43,186 bases of DNA from JADHLJ01 sp038118725 (GTDB lineage: Bacteria; Pseudomonadota; Alphaproteobacteria; Thalassobaculales; Thalassobaculaceae): assembly GCA_038118725.1 (NCBI GenBank), contig JAYOIK010000044.1, forward strand, positions 1 to 43,186, given 5' to 3'. Below the pieces are notes generated by a model. The model saw only the letters and a list, made by a program, of their open reading frames with translations, searched no databases and was not told the DNA's origin. Shown piece by piece: positions 1-8,329 of the stretch (its first letter is position 1; each line of letters opens with the position of its first letter). The position numbers and the translations under genes are program-made.

Positions 1-283
1 TCGCATGGTGCGCGCGGAATGCATGGCGACGATCGGGGCGGTTTCCAACCCCGACCAGCAGAACATCAAGCTTGGCAAGGCCGGTCGCAAGCGTTGGCTG
101 GGCAAGCGCCCGGTGGTTCGCGGTGTCGTCATGAACCCGGTCGATCACCCCCATGGTGGTGGCGAGGGCCGGACCTCCGGTGGCCGTCACCCGGTTACGC
201 CCTGGGGTGTGCCGACCAAGGGCAAGCGTACTCGCAGCAACAAGAAGACGGACCGGCTGATCGTACGCCGGCGCCGTAAGTAG
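1..283 (+). CDS. rplB: 50S ribosomal protein L2, C-terminal part (cut by window edge)
   Basis: The first in-frame codon is at position 2 and the gene continues upstream of the window. The visible 93 residues are the C-terminal domain of L2, a primary 23S rRNA binder close to the peptidyl transferase centre. The VVRGVVMNPVDHPHGGGEGR region is the most conserved part of the family and contains the His needed for peptidyl transfer activity. The tail is rich in Arg and Lys, as usual. The gene ends in TAG, 11 bp before rpsS, in the normal S10-operon order. Only the 5' end is missing; nothing looks damaged. Confidence 0.97.
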   Translation, partial: RMVRAECMATIGAVSNPDQQNIKLGKAGRKRWLGKRPVVRGVVMNPVDHPHGGGEGRTSGGRHPVTPWGVPTKGKRTRSNKKTDRLIVRRRRK

Positions 284-294
284 GGGAGAGAGAC

Positions 295-570
295 GTGGCT
301 CGCTCTGTTTGGAAGGGACCGTTCGTCGATGGCTATCTGCTGAAAAAGGCGGAAGCGGCCCTCGAATCCGGTCGAAACGCGGTGATCCGGACCTGGTCCC
401 GTCGTTCCACCATCATGCCGCAATTCGTCGGTCTGACCTTCGGTGTCCATAATGGTCACAAGCATGTGCCGGTCCTCGTGACCGAACACATGGTCGGGCA
501 CAAGTTCGGTGAGTTCGCGCCAACCCGTACCTTCTACGGCCACGCGGCCGACAAGAAGGCACGGCGCTAG
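295..570 (+). CDS. rpsS: 30S ribosomal protein S19
   Basis: The 91-residue product has the S19 opening MARSVWKGPFVDGYLLKK and the conserved NGHKHVPV and GHKFGEFAPTRTF blocks. S19 sits in the head of the small subunit, pairs with S13 and contacts A-site tRNA. The start is GTG, chosen because the strong ribosome-binding sequence GGGGAGAG lies just upstream and because the family begins with this motif. Length matches the family. It lies between rplB and rplV. Confidence 0.98.
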   Translation: MARSVWKGPFVDGYLLKKAEAALESGRNAVIRTWSRRSTIMPQFVGLTFGVHNGHKHVPVLVTEHMVGHKFGEFAPTRTFYGHAADKKARR

Positions 571-586
571 GGATTGGATGACGATC

Positions 587-967
587 ATGGGTAAATCCAA
601 GACCGAACGCAGGATTGACGAGACCGAGGCGCAGTCCGTGCTTCGTAATCTGCGGGTCAGTCCTCAGAAGCTCAATCTGGTGGCCGCGATGATCCGCGGC
701 ATGGACGCTGAAAAGGCGCTCGCCGCGCTGACCTTCTCGCGCCGTCGCATCAGCGACGACGTGAAAAAGGCCGTGCAGTCGGCGATCGCTAATGCCGAGA
801 ATAACCATCAGCTCGACGTTGACCGGCTGTATGTAAAGGAAGCGTCGGTCGGCAAGGCGCTGACAATGCGGCGGTTTCGGCCGCGTGCCCGGGGTCGTAT
901 CGGGCGCATTCGCAAGCCATTCTCCCACCTTACCATTGTGGTGGGTGAACGCGAGGAGACCGCGTAA
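587..967 (+). CDS. rplV: 50S ribosomal protein L22
   Basis: The product (126 aa) has the L22 signature NLRVSPQKLNLVAAMIRG near the N terminus and the long beta-hairpin end RRFRPRARGRIGRIRKPFSH, which lines the peptide exit tunnel. Two starts are possible: ATG at 578 (MTIMGKSK) and ATG at 587 (MGKSK). The second is preferred because alphaproteobacterial L22 usually begins MGK; the first has the nearer AGGG ribosome-binding site. The stop codon TAA shares its last base with the rpsC start (TAATG), so the two are probably translationally coupled. Confidence 0.95.
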   Translation: MGKSKTERRIDETEAQSVLRNLRVSPQKLNLVAAMIRGMDAEKALAALTFSRRRISDDVKKAVQSAIANAENNHQLDVDRLYVKEASVGKALTMRRFRPRARGRIGRIRKPFSHLTIVVGEREETA

Positions 968-1653
968 TGGGTCAGAAAGTAAATCCAATCGGGCTGCGGC
1001 TCGGCATCAATCGGACCTGGGATTCGCGCTGGTTCGCGTCCAAGGACTACGCCACGCTTCTGCATCAGGATCTTCGGCTTCGTCGATACCTGCGTAAGCG
1101 TCTGGCGCAAGCGGGCGTCAGCCGCGTGGTTATCGAGCGTCCGGCGAAGCGGGCCCGGGTGACGATTTACACGGCGCGCCCCGGCGTGGTGATCGGCAAG
1201 AAGGGCCAGGACATCGAGAAGCTCCGCAAGGATCTTTCCGACATGACCGGCACCGACGTGCATCTCAACATCATCGAGATCCGCAAGCCGGAAATCGACG
1301 CCAATCTGGTGGCCGATAACATCGCGCAGCAGCTGTCGCGCCGCGTCGCCTTCCGGCGCGCGATGAAGCGTGCGGTGCAGTCGGCGATCCGGCTTGGCGC
1401 GCTGGGCATTCGGATCAACTGCAGCGGTCGGCTCGGCGGCGCGGAAATCGCCCGTATGGAGTGGTATCGCGAAGGCCGGGTGCCCTTGCACACGCTTCGC
1501 GCCGATATCGACTACGGTGAAGCGACGGCGCAGACCACCTACGGCGCCTGCGGGGTCAAGGTCTGGGTGTTCAAGGGCGAGATCATGGCCCACGACCCGA
1601 TGGCTCAAGACAAGCGCATGGCCGACCAGCAGCCAAGCGGCCCGTCGCGCTGA
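967..1653 (+). CDS. rpsC: 30S ribosomal protein S3
   Basis: This 228-residue protein opens with MGQKVNPIGLRLGI. A KH RNA-binding domain follows, with the GxxG loop VIGKKGQDIEKL around residues 75-86. The C-terminal S3 domain is next (GRLGGAEIARMEWYREGRVPLHTLRADIDYG). S3 lies at the mRNA entry channel and contributes to mRNA helicase activity with S4 and S5. GAGGAG is placed about 8 bp before the ATG, and the start overlaps the rplV stop by one base. The polar tail after residue 215 is species-variable. Confidence 0.98.
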   Translation: MGQKVNPIGLRLGINRTWDSRWFASKDYATLLHQDLRLRRYLRKRLAQAGVSRVVIERPAKRARVTIYTARPGVVIGKKGQDIEKLRKDLSDMTGTDVHLNIIEIRKPEIDANLVADNIAQQLSRRVAFRRAMKRAVQSAIRLGALGIRINCSGRLGGAEIARMEWYREGRVPLHTLRADIDYGEATAQTTYGACGVKVWVFKGEIMAHDPMAQDKRMADQQPSGPSR

Positions 1654-1682
1654 TTGCTGGCCGAGGATAGAGGAAAAAAGAG

Positions 1683-2099
1683 ATGCTTAGTCCGAAGCGC
1701 ACCAAATACCGCAAGGCTCACAAGGGCCGGATTCATGGTAACGCCAAGGGTGGAACCGCGCTCAATTTCGGCGCCTATGGCCTGAAGGCGACGACGCCGG
1801 CGCGGATCACCGCGCGTCAGATCGAGGCGGCGCGGCGCGCCATGACCCGTCACATCAAACGTGTCGGTCGTGTGTGGATCCGAATCTTCCCCGACGTCCC
1901 GGTTTCCAGCAAACCCGCCGAGGTTCGCATGGGTAAGGGCAAGGGTTCGCCCGAGTTTTGGGTGTGCCGGGTCAAGCCGGGCCGGGTGATGTTCGAGATG
2001 GACGGGGTTCCGCGCGAGCTCGCTCAGGAAGCCATGAGCCTGGCGGCGGCCAAGTTGCCGGTGGATACCCGTTTCATCGCGCGCCTCGGCGACTCGTAG
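1683..2099 (+). CDS. rplP: 50S ribosomal protein L16
   Basis: The 138-residue product begins MLSPKRTKYRKAHKGR and contains the FGAYGLKA and RVWIRIFPDVPVSSKPAE blocks of L16, ending with the MGKGKGSPEFWVCRVKPG stretch. L16 organises the A-site region of 23S rRNA and binds the elbow of A-site tRNA. Its Arg in the GKGKG segment region is a known hydroxylation site in some proteobacteria. An AGAGGAAAAAAG ribosome-binding tract precedes the ATG. Order rpsC-rplP-rpmC is standard. Confidence 0.98.
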   Translation: MLSPKRTKYRKAHKGRIHGNAKGGTALNFGAYGLKATTPARITARQIEAARRAMTRHIKRVGRVWIRIFPDVPVSSKPAEVRMGKGKGSPEFWVCRVKPGRVMFEMDGVPRELAQEAMSLAAAKLPVDTRFIARLGDS

Positions 2100-2116
2100 G
2101 GTTTGGGAGAAGAACG

Positions 2117-2323
2117 ATGGCGAGTAAGCAAGCCACGGATTTTCGCGCCAAGAGCGTTGATGAACTGGGAAGCCAGTTGGTAGATCTGCGCAAGGAGCAG
2201 TTCAATCTGCGGTTCCAGCAGGCCGGCGGCCAGTTGGAAAACACCGCGCGGGTTCGGCAAGTACGCCGCGACATCGCGCGCACGAAACTGATTTTGGCGG
2301 AAAAGCAACGCGCCGAGGCGTGA
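2117..2323 (+). CDS. rpmC: 50S ribosomal protein L29
   Basis: The small 68-residue product is a two-helix coiled hairpin with the family signature LRKEQFNLRFQQAGGQLENT followed by VRRDIARTKLIL. L29 sits at the exit-tunnel rim and is part of the docking site for trigger factor and SRP with L23. The ATG at 2117 is preceded by GGGAGAAG. An upstream in-frame extension overlapping rplP exists but lacks family similarity, so it was not used. Confidence 0.96.
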   Translation: MASKQATDFRAKSVDELGSQLVDLRKEQFNLRFQQAGGQLENTARVRQVRRDIARTKLILAEKQRAEA

Positions 2324-2399
2324 TGACCAGGTGTTCGTCGACGGGCCGACAATGTACCGGCCGAAGTCGAAGGGACACATTGAGAGAGGATAGTTGATT

Positions 2400-2648
2400 A
2401 TGCCAAGGCGTGTGATGCAAGGCACGGTGGTGAGCGACAAAGCCGACAAGACGGTCGTCGTCAAGGTCGAGCGGCGGATCGTTCATCCCGTCTACAAGAA
2501 GATCATCAAGCGCTCGAAGAAGTTCGCCGCGCATGACGCGGAGAACAAGCACAAGACGGGCGACATCGTTCGGATCCGTGAATGCGCGCGTATCTCCAAG
2601 AGCAAAACCTGGGAGGTCGTCGACACCGAGTCGGCGACGTCCGAGTGA
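2400..2648 (+). CDS. rpsQ: 30S ribosomal protein S17
   Basis: The 82-residue product starts MPRRVMQGTVVSDKADKTVV, the typical opening of alphaproteobacterial S17, and continues with the HPVYKKIIKRSKKFAAHD block. S17 is an OB-fold primary binder of the 5' domain of 16S rRNA. A TTG two codons earlier (2394) is in frame, but the ATG at 2400 is placed correctly after GAGAGAGGA and matches the family. The 76-bp gap after rpmC is long for this operon and shows no clear structure. Confidence 0.96.
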   Translation: MPRRVMQGTVVSDKADKTVVVKVERRIVHPVYKKIIKRSKKFAAHDAENKHKTGDIVRIRECARISKSKTWEVVDTESATSE

Positions 2649-2670
2649 TCGATAGGGCCGGAGTGTCGTC

Positions 2671-3039
2671 ATGATTCAGATGCAGAGCAATCTCGACGTC
2701 GCCGACAATTCGGGCGCTCGCCGAGTCCAGTGCATCAAGGTGCTGGGTGGATCCAAGCGAAAGGTCGCGGGCGTCGGTGATGTGATCGTCGTGTCGGTCA
2801 AGGAAGCGATCCCGCGCGGACGCGTGAAGAAAGGCGAGGTGCTGCGTGCCGTCATCGTGCGCACGGCCAAGGAGATTCGTCGGCCGGACGGCTCGGCGAT
2901 CCGCTTCGACCGGAACGCCGCCGTGTTGATCAACAAACAGAACGAGCCCATCGGAACCCGGATCTTTGGTCCGGTGACCCGCGAGTTGCGCGCCAAGGCG
3001 TTCATGAAGATCGTCTCGTTGGCGCCGGAGGTGCTGTGA
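2671..3039 (+). CDS. rplN: 50S ribosomal protein L14
   Basis: The 122-residue product begins MIQMQSNLDVADNSGAR and has the L14 signature near VKKGEVLRAVIVRTAKEIRR, ending with RELRAKAFMKIVSLAPEVL. L14 is a beta-barrel at the subunit interface, contacts L19 and forms intersubunit bridges; it is also the docking point for the silencing factor RsfS. Length equals the family norm. The stop TGA overlaps the rplX start by one base (TGATG). Confidence 0.98.
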   Translation: MIQMQSNLDVADNSGARRVQCIKVLGGSKRKVAGVGDVIVVSVKEAIPRGRVKKGEVLRAVIVRTAKEIRRPDGSAIRFDRNAAVLINKQNEPIGTRIFGPVTRELRAKAFMKIVSLAPEVL

Positions 3040-3362
3040 TGGCGAAGAAGTTCAAGATCAAGAAGGGCGACAACGTCCAGGTCGTCAGCGGCAAGGACAA
3101 GGGCAAGACCGGCGAGGTCATCCGCGTTCTTCGAGCCGATGACCGGGTCATGGTTCGCGGCGTGAACATCATCAAGCGCCACACCAAGGCGAGCCAAACC
3201 AGTACCGGTGGGATTATCGAGCGGGAAGCGGCGATCCACATTTCCAACGTGGCTCTGGTCGACCCGAAATCGAACGAGGCGACCCGCGTCGGGTACCGCT
3301 TTTTGGACGACGGCCGCAAGGTCCGGTTCGCCAAGCGGTCCGGCGAGGTCATCGACGCCTGA
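3039..3362 (+). CDS. rplX: 50S ribosomal protein L24
   Basis: The 107-residue product carries the KOW motif at its N terminus (FKIKKGDNVQVVSGKDKGKT), followed by GVNIIKRHTK and the GGIIEREAAIHISNVALVDP segment. L24 is an assembly initiator for the large subunit and lies beside the tunnel exit. An in-frame GTG one codon earlier exists, but the ATG at 3039 matches the family start, follows GGAGG at good spacing and overlaps the rplN stop. Confidence 0.97.
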   Translation: MAKKFKIKKGDNVQVVSGKDKGKTGEVIRVLRADDRVMVRGVNIIKRHTKASQTSTGGIIEREAAIHISNVALVDPKSNEATRVGYRFLDDGRKVRFAKRSGEVIDA

Positions 3363-3384
3363 GCGCGACGGAGCAAGTTGAACA

Positions 3385-3924
3385 ATGGCGCGTTTACAAG
3401 AGCTGTATAATAACGAGATCCGTCCCGGCCTGATCGAGGCCATGGGGTATCGCAACCCACTTCAGGTTCCGCGCCTGGAGAAGGTGGTGATCAACATGGG
3501 CGTCGGCGAGGCGGTTCAGGATTCCAAGAAAGTCACGGCGGCCGCCGCCGAGATGGCGCTCATCGCGGGGCAAAAGCCCCTGATCAACAAGGCCAAGCGA
3601 TCCGTCGCCGGCTTCAAGTTGCGCGAGGGGATGCCGATCGGCTGCAAGGTCACGCTTCGGCGCGACAGGATGTACGAATTCCTGGATCGTCTGGTGACCA
3701 TCGCCCTTCCCCGGGTTCGGGATTTCCGTGGTCTTAATCCAAAGAGCTTCGATGGTCGCGGCAATTACGCGATGGGGCTCAAGGAACAGATCGTTTTCCC
3801 GGAAATTGACTACGACCGAGTCGACTCCATCCGCGGCATGGACATCATTGTTGTTACCACCGCGAAAACCGATGACGAGGCGCGCGAGCTACTGCGTCGC
3901 TTCAACTTCCCGTTCACGAGCTGA
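3385..3924 (+). CDS. rplE: 50S ribosomal protein L5
   Basis: This 179-residue protein has the L5 opening MARLQELYNNEIRPGL, the VPRLEKVVINMGVGEA block and the IDYDRVDSIRGMDIIVVTTA signature near the C terminus. L5 binds 5S rRNA, forms the central protuberance and contacts P-site tRNA. Its length is typical. The start follows a weak GGAGC ribosome-binding site. It sits in the conserved rplX-rplE-rpsN order. Confidence 0.98.
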   Translation: MARLQELYNNEIRPGLIEAMGYRNPLQVPRLEKVVINMGVGEAVQDSKKVTAAAAEMALIAGQKPLINKAKRSVAGFKLREGMPIGCKVTLRRDRMYEFLDRLVTIALPRVRDFRGLNPKSFDGRGNYAMGLKEQIVFPEIDYDRVDSIRGMDIIVVTTAKTDDEARELLRRFNFPFTS

Positions 3925-3942
3925 GCGGACGAGGAGACAGGC

Positions 3943-4248
3943 ATGGCCAAGAAGAGTTCCGTTCAGAAAAACCTCAATCGCGCCAAGATGGTCGCGCGAT
4001 ACGCCGACAAGCGCGCACGCTTGAAGGCGATCGCCAACGACAAGGAATTGCCGATCGAGGAGCGGTTTCAAGCGGGTTTGAAATTGAGTGAGATGCCTCG
4101 TAACGGCGCCAAGATCCGGCTTCGCAATCGCTGCGAGGTAACCGGGCGGCCCAGGGGCTATTACCGTAAATTCAAGATGTCACGCATCGCGTTGCGCGAG
4201 CTCGGATCGGCCGGCCAAGTGCCCGGTCTCGTGAAATCGAGCTGGTGA
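3943..4248 (+). CDS. rpsN: 30S ribosomal protein S14, long zinc-independent form
   Basis: The 101-residue product has the S14 signature RLRNRCEVTGRPRGYYRKF and the C-terminal SRIALRELGSAGQVPGLVKSSW. It is the long type without the paired CxxC zinc ribbon, the form usual in proteobacteria. S14 lies in the 30S head, next to S3 and S10. GAGGAG precedes the ATG. No zinc-responsive paralogue is present in the window. Confidence 0.98.
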   Translation: MAKKSSVQKNLNRAKMVARYADKRARLKAIANDKELPIEERFQAGLKLSEMPRNGAKIRLRNRCEVTGRPRGYYRKFKMSRIALRELGSAGQVPGLVKSSW

Positions 4249-4261
4249 GGGGAGTCCGAAA

Positions 4262-4666
4262 ATGACGATGAGCGATCCTCTCGGGGATATGCTGACCCGT
4301 ATCAGGAACGGGCAAAGCGCCCGCAAGAACGTGGTTTCCAGCCCGGCGTCGAAGTTGCGTAGCAACGTGCTCGAGGTTCTGAAGCGCGAGGGATATATCC
4401 GTGGTTTCACGACCGCTCCGGCGGAGAATGTGGCGAATGCCCACAATTTGGCGATCGAGCTGAAATACTACGAGGGTGAGCCGGTGATCCGGCAGATCAA
4501 GCGGGTATCGAAGCCGGGCCGTCGGGTCTACGCGAAGATCGCGGACCTGCCCAGGGTCTATAACGGCTTGGGCATCGCGATCCTCTCGACGCCGCGTGGC
4601 GTGATGTCCGACAACGAAGCACGGGTCGCCAATGTCGGCGGCGAAGTGCTCTGTCACGTATTCTAG
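4262..4666 (+). CDS. rpsH: 30S ribosomal protein S8
   Basis: The product (134 aa) begins MTMSDPLGDMLTRIRNGQ and ends with the S8 signature STPRGVMSDNEARVANVGGE. S8 is a central-domain primary binder of 16S rRNA. In E. coli it also represses the spc operon by binding a target at rplE; whether that applies here was not established, and no copy of the site was recognised in the rplX-rplE gap. The ATG follows GAGGGGAG. Confidence 0.98.
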   Translation: MTMSDPLGDMLTRIRNGQSARKNVVSSPASKLRSNVLEVLKREGYIRGFTTAPAENVANAHNLAIELKYYEGEPVIRQIKRVSKPGRRVYAKIADLPRVYNGLGIAILSTPRGVMSDNEARVANVGGEVLCHVF

Positions 4667-4683
4667 AGTGGGGGTTTGACGTC

Positions 4684-5217
4684 ATGTCACGTGTCGGAAA
4701 GAACCCAGTCGCGATACCCAGCGGCGTGACCATCGAGATCGCGAATGACGTGATCAAGGCCAAGGGAAAGCGCGGGGAATTGTCGTACCAGTTGTCCGAC
4801 GAGGTCGAGGTGACCCACGCGGATAACGTGGTGTCGATCACGCCGAAATCCAAAAGCAAGCGGTCGCGTTCTATGTGGGGAACCACCCGCGCTCGGGTCA
4901 ACAATCTGGTCCAGGGTGTCAGCGAGGGCTTCACAATCAACCTCGAGATCAACGGTGTTGGTTATCGTGCCGCGGTGGAAGGCAAGGAACTGGTCCTTCA
5001 GTTGGGATACAGCCACCCGGTTCGCTATCCGATTCCCGATGGGATCGTGATGAAGTGCGAGCGGCCCACGGCGATTTCCATCGAGGGTAACGACAAACAG
5101 CAGGTCGGGCAGCTGGCCGCTGAAATTCGGGGCTTCCGGCCGCCGGAACCGTTCAAGGGCAAGGGCATCAAGTATGCCACCGAGACGATCCGGCGCAAGG
5201 AAGGCAAGAAAAAGTAA
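4684..5217 (+). CDS. rplF: 50S ribosomal protein L6
   Basis: The 177-residue product opens MSRVGKNPVAIPSGV and carries the two repeated L6 domains, ending with the family signature PPEPFKGKGIKYATE. L6 lies by the sarcin-ricin loop and the stalk base and is needed late in large-subunit assembly. Length is normal. A GGGGG tract upstream of the ATG is the ribosome-binding site. Confidence 0.98.
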   Translation: MSRVGKNPVAIPSGVTIEIANDVIKAKGKRGELSYQLSDEVEVTHADNVVSITPKSKSKRSRSMWGTTRARVNNLVQGVSEGFTINLEINGVGYRAAVEGKELVLQLGYSHPVRYPIPDGIVMKCERPTAISIEGNDKQQVGQLAAEIRGFRPPEPFKGKGIKYATETIRRKEGKKK

Positions 5218-5228
5218 GGGCGAGTGGC

Positions 5229-5591
5229 ATGTTGAACTCAAAGGAACTCTTCAAGCGACGCGCCCAGCGGAACAGGTCCGCTCTGCGTCGCAAGTCGACG
5301 GGAATGGTCCGGCTTTCGGTCTTTCGGTCCTCGAAGAATATTTATGCGCAACTCATCGACGACACGAACGGCGTGACGGTCGCGGCGGCGTCGACCTTGG
5401 ACAAGGATTTGCGCGCCGCGCTGAAGACCGGGGCGGACAAGGCGGCCGCGGAGGCGGTCGGCAAGTTGGTGGCCGAGAGGGCGCTGGAAAAAGGGTTGAG
5501 CGAGGTTGTGTTCGACCGCGGCGGTTACCGCTATCACGGGCGCGTCAAGGCCTTGGCCGACAGCGCTCGTGAAGCTGGTCTGAAGTTCTAG
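5229..5591 (+). CDS. rplR: 50S ribosomal protein L18
   Basis: The 120-residue product shows the L18 pattern: a basic N terminus (FKRRAQRNRSALRR), then RLSVFRSSKNIYAQLIDD, and the C-terminal VVFDRGGYRYHGRVKALADSAREAGL. L18 binds 5S rRNA with L5 and helps attach it to the large subunit. It sits 11 bp after rplF and 12 bp before rpsE, as expected for the spc operon. Confidence 0.98.
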   Translation: MLNSKELFKRRAQRNRSALRRKSTGMVRLSVFRSSKNIYAQLIDDTNGVTVAAASTLDKDLRAALKTGADKAAAEAVGKLVAERALEKGLSEVVFDRGGYRYHGRVKALADSAREAGLKF

Positions 5592-5603
5592 GAAGGGGCC
5601 GTC

Positions 5604-6182
5604 ATGGCACGGGGTGACAGAGACAATCGCGACAATCGCGGCGGCAGGGATCGCGAAGAGTCGGAACTGATCGAGAAGTTGGTCGGCATCAATCGCGTGG
5701 CCAAGGTGGTCAAGGGTGGCCGTCGCTTTGGTTTCGCGGCGCTGGTCGTGGTCGGTGATGGCCGCGGCCGGGTCGGCCATGGAGCCGGAAAGGCGCGCGA
5801 GGTCCCCGAGGCGATCCGCAAGGCGACCGAGCAAGCCAAGCGCGGCATGGTCCGCGTGCCGCTGCGCGAGGGCCGGACACTGCATCACGATATCAAGGGC
5901 GATTTCGGGGCCGGGCACGTGGTGCTTCGGGCCGCGCCGGCGGGTACCGGGATCATCGCCGGTGGTCCGATGCGGGCGATTTTCGAGTCCCTCGGCATTC
6001 AAGACATCGTGGCGAAGTCCACGGGTTCCTCGAACCCGCACAACATGATCAAGGCGACTTTCGATGCTCTGACGCGGATTCGCTCGCCCCGGGCGATCGC
6101 GGCCAAGCGCGGTAAGAAGGTCTCGGAAGTCTTCGGTCGCGGCAGCGGCGAGGCCGAGGCCGCCGGCACGCATGTGGGTTGA
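5604..6182 (+). CDS. rpsE: 30S ribosomal protein S5
   Basis: This 192-residue protein has a charged N-terminal tail (RDNRDNRGGRDREE), the double-stranded RNA-binding S5 domain with the VVKGGRRFGFAALVVVGDG signature at about residues 36-54, and the ribosomal S5 C-terminal fold with GPMRAIFESLGI and SSNPHNMIKATFDAL. S5 acts in decoding fidelity and at the mRNA entry site. The low-complexity Arg/Asp/Asn start is common in alphaproteobacteria. Confidence 0.98.
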   Translation: MARGDRDNRDNRGGRDREESELIEKLVGINRVAKVVKGGRRFGFAALVVVGDGRGRVGHGAGKAREVPEAIRKATEQAKRGMVRVPLREGRTLHHDIKGDFGAGHVVLRAAPAGTGIIAGGPMRAIFESLGIQDIVAKSTGSSNPHNMIKATFDALTRIRSPRAIAAKRGKKVSEVFGRGSGEAEAAGTHVG

Positions 6183-6199
6183 GGCGACGGAGCGGGAAA

Positions 6200-6400
6200 A
6201 TGGCGAAGAATGATAAAAAAGCGACCGTGACCGTTACCCAGGTCAAAAGTCCGATCGGGCGCAAGCCGGGCCAGAAGGAAACGCTGGTGGGCTTGGGTTT
6301 GAACAAGATGCACAAGACCCGGACTCTCGAGGACACGCCCGCGGTGCGCGGCATGATCAACAAGGTCAAGCATTTGGTCCTGGTCGAGGAAAGCGCCTAG
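6200..6400 (+). CDS. rpmD: 50S ribosomal protein L30
   Basis: The 66-residue product contains the L30 motif QVKSPIGRKPGQKETLVGLGLNK, then MHKTRTLEDTPAVRGMINKV. L30 is a small ferredoxin-like-fold protein on the large subunit. The ATG at 6200 follows GGAGCGGG; an in-frame start seven codons earlier lies inside the rpsE end and lacks support. An 87-bp gap without recognised signals separates it from rplO. Confidence 0.95.
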   Translation: MAKNDKKATVTVTQVKSPIGRKPGQKETLVGLGLNKMHKTRTLEDTPAVRGMINKVKHLVLVEESA

Positions 6401-6487
6401 CCAACGGCGCGCAAGCGGGTTCAACACCAACTCCGCGCCGGGCGCGTGTCCGGTCTCGGGAGATGGGTGTAAGAGGATGATAGAACG

Positions 6488-6973
6488 ATGAGACTGAACG
6501 AACTCAGGGATAACGAAGGCGCTCGCAAGAATCGCAAGCGTGTCGGTCGTGGCGCCGGGTCGGGCACGGGCAAGACCAGTGGCCGTGGTCACAAGGGGCA
6601 GAAATCTCGGGCCGGCGCGACAATCAACGGGTTCGAGGGTGGTCAGATGCCGATCTACCGGCGGCTGCCGAAGCGGGGCTTCACGAACCCGTTCCGCGTG
6701 GAATATGCCGCGGTCAATATCGGCGATCTGCAACGCGCGATCGAGGCCGGGCGCCTGGATGCCTCGGCGGAGATCGACGAGGCGGCCATTCGGGCGGCCG
6801 GCCTGGTCGGAAAACCGAAACTCGGTATCCGAGTTCTTGCGCGTGGGGAGCTGAGCACCAAAATAACGGTACGTGTCGGTGGTGGCGCTTCCAAGGCGGC
6901 GGCCGAGGCGATCGAGAAGGCGGGCGGTTCGGTGGTTGGCGCCGAGCCCGCGAAAGCCGAAACCAAAAGCTAG
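6488..6973 (+). CDS. rplO: 50S ribosomal protein L15
   Basis: The 161-residue product begins MRLNELRDNEGARKNRKRVGRG and has the glycine-rich GSGTGKTSGRGHKGQKSR segment typical of L15, which threads into 23S rRNA. The C-terminal globular domain includes LGIRVLARGELSTKITVRV. L15 is a late assembly protein. An AAGAGGATG ribosome-binding tract precedes the ATG. It is followed 9 bp later by secY, the classical order. Confidence 0.98.
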   Translation: MRLNELRDNEGARKNRKRVGRGAGSGTGKTSGRGHKGQKSRAGATINGFEGGQMPIYRRLPKRGFTNPFRVEYAAVNIGDLQRAIEAGRLDASAEIDEAAIRAAGLVGKPKLGIRVLARGELSTKITVRVGGGASKAAAEAIEKAGGSVVGAEPAKAETKS

Positions 6974-6982
6974 GATTGCCAC

Positions 6983-8329
6983 ATGGCGTCGAGCGCTGAA
7001 CAATTTGCTTCCTCGTTTAACTTCGGAGCCCTGAACAAGGCGACGGAGCTGAAGAAGCGCATCTGGTTCACGCTCGCGGCGTTGGTTGTCTACAGGCTGG
7101 GTACCTATATTCCGATCCCGGGCATCGACCCCGGAATCCTACGCGACATCTTTGAGCAAAACGCCGGCGGTATTCTCGGCATGTTCGACATGTTCGCGGG
7201 TGGCGCCCTCGGGCGCATGACGATCTTCGCGCTGAACATCATGCCGTATATCTCGGCGGCCATCATCATGCAGTTGATGACGGCGGTGTCGCCGAATCTC
7301 GACGCGCTCAAGAAAGAGGGCGAGACCGGTCGCAAGAAGCTGAACCAGTACACTCGGTACCTGACCGTCCTGTTGGCCGCCGTGCAGGCTTACGGCATTT
7401 CGGTCGGGCTTGAGAACATGGCCAGCGGCGGTGGTTCGGCCGTGATCGACCCAGGTCTTTTCTTCCGCGCGACGACGGTTATCACGCTTGTCGGCGGTAC
7501 CGTTTTTCTTATGTGGCTGGGTGAGCAGATCACGGCCCGCGGCGTCGGTAACGGTATTTCCCTGATTATCTTCGCGGGTATCGTGGCGAACCTGCCGAGC
7601 GCGCTGGCCGGCACGCTTGAGCTTGGCCGCACGGGCGCGCTGTCCGCCGCTTTCATCATTCTGCTTCTGGCGATGGCGATCGCGGTCATCGCTTTCATCG
7701 TGTTCATCGAGCGCTCCCAGCGTCGGATCACGGTGCAGTACCCGAAACGCCAGGTCGGCAATCGGATGTTTGGTGGCGAAGCGTCGCATCTGCCGTTGAA
7801 GCTCAATGTCTCCGGCGTCATCCCGCCGATCTTCGCGAGTTCGATCCTGTTGATGCCGGTGACCCTGGCGCAGTTTTCGGCCACCGGTGGTGGTCCGGAA
7901 TGGCTGACCACCGTGAATGCGCTGCTTGGCCGCGGCCAACCGCTCTATATCGGTGTCTATATCGGCCTGATCGTGTTCTTCGCGTTCTTCTACACCGCGA
8001 TCGTCTTCAATCCGGTGGAGACCGCGGACAATCTGAAGAAACATGGCGGCTTTATTCCCGGCATCCGCCCGGGCAAGAACACCGCCGACTACCTTGATTA
8101 CGTGCTGACCCGGTTGACCGTCGTGGGCGCCGCCTATCTGGCCGCCGTCTGTATTCTGCCGGAGATTCTGATCAGCCAGTATCAGGTACCATTCTATTTC
8201 GGTGGAACCAGTCTGCTGATCGTCGTGACCGTGACCATGGATACGGTCGGCCAGATCCAGTCCCATCTCCTCGCTCATCAGTACGAGGGTTTGATCAAGA
8301 AATCCAAATTGCGCGGGAGAAGGGGATGA
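6983..8329 (+). CDS. secY: Preprotein translocase subunit SecY
   Basis: This 448-residue inner-membrane protein forms the protein-conducting channel with SecE and SecG. It starts near residue 20 with KKRIWFTLAALVVYRLGTYIPIPGID and has about ten hydrophobic segments. The plug/first periplasmic region contains GGALGRMTIFALNIMPYISA, and the conserved cytoplasmic loop reads ERSQRRITVQYPKRQVG. LKLNVSGVIPPIFASSILL is the TM7 entry region. Its ATGA overlap with adk indicates coupling. As in other alphaproteobacteria, no rpmJ follows it. Confidence 0.98.
   Translation: MASSAEQFASSFNFGALNKATELKKRIWFTLAALVVYRLGTYIPIPGIDPGILRDIFEQNAGGILGMFDMFAGGALGRMTIFALNIMPYISAAIIMQLMTAVSPNLDALKKEGETGRKKLNQYTRYLTVLLAAVQAYGISVGLENMASGGGSAVIDPGLFFRATTVITLVGGTVFLMWLGEQITARGVGNGISLIIFAGIVANLPSALAGTLELGRTGALSAAFIILLLAMAIAVIAFIVFIERSQRRITVQYPKRQVGNRMFGGEASHLPLKLNVSGVIPPIFASSILLMPVTLAQFSATGGGPEWLTTVNALLGRGQPLYIGVYIGLIVFFAFFYTAIVFNPVETADNLKKHGGFIPGIRPGKNTADYLDYVLTRLTVVGAAYLAAVCILPEILISQYQVPFYFGGTSLLIVVTVTMDTVGQIQSHLLAHQYEGLIKKSKLRGRRG

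Noticed and set aside
7139..8278. Long minus-strand open frame antisense to secY (379 codons)
   Set aside because: It is antisense to a clear SecY, is rich in Arg, His, Asp and Gln as expected from complementing a GC-rich gene, and has no family features.
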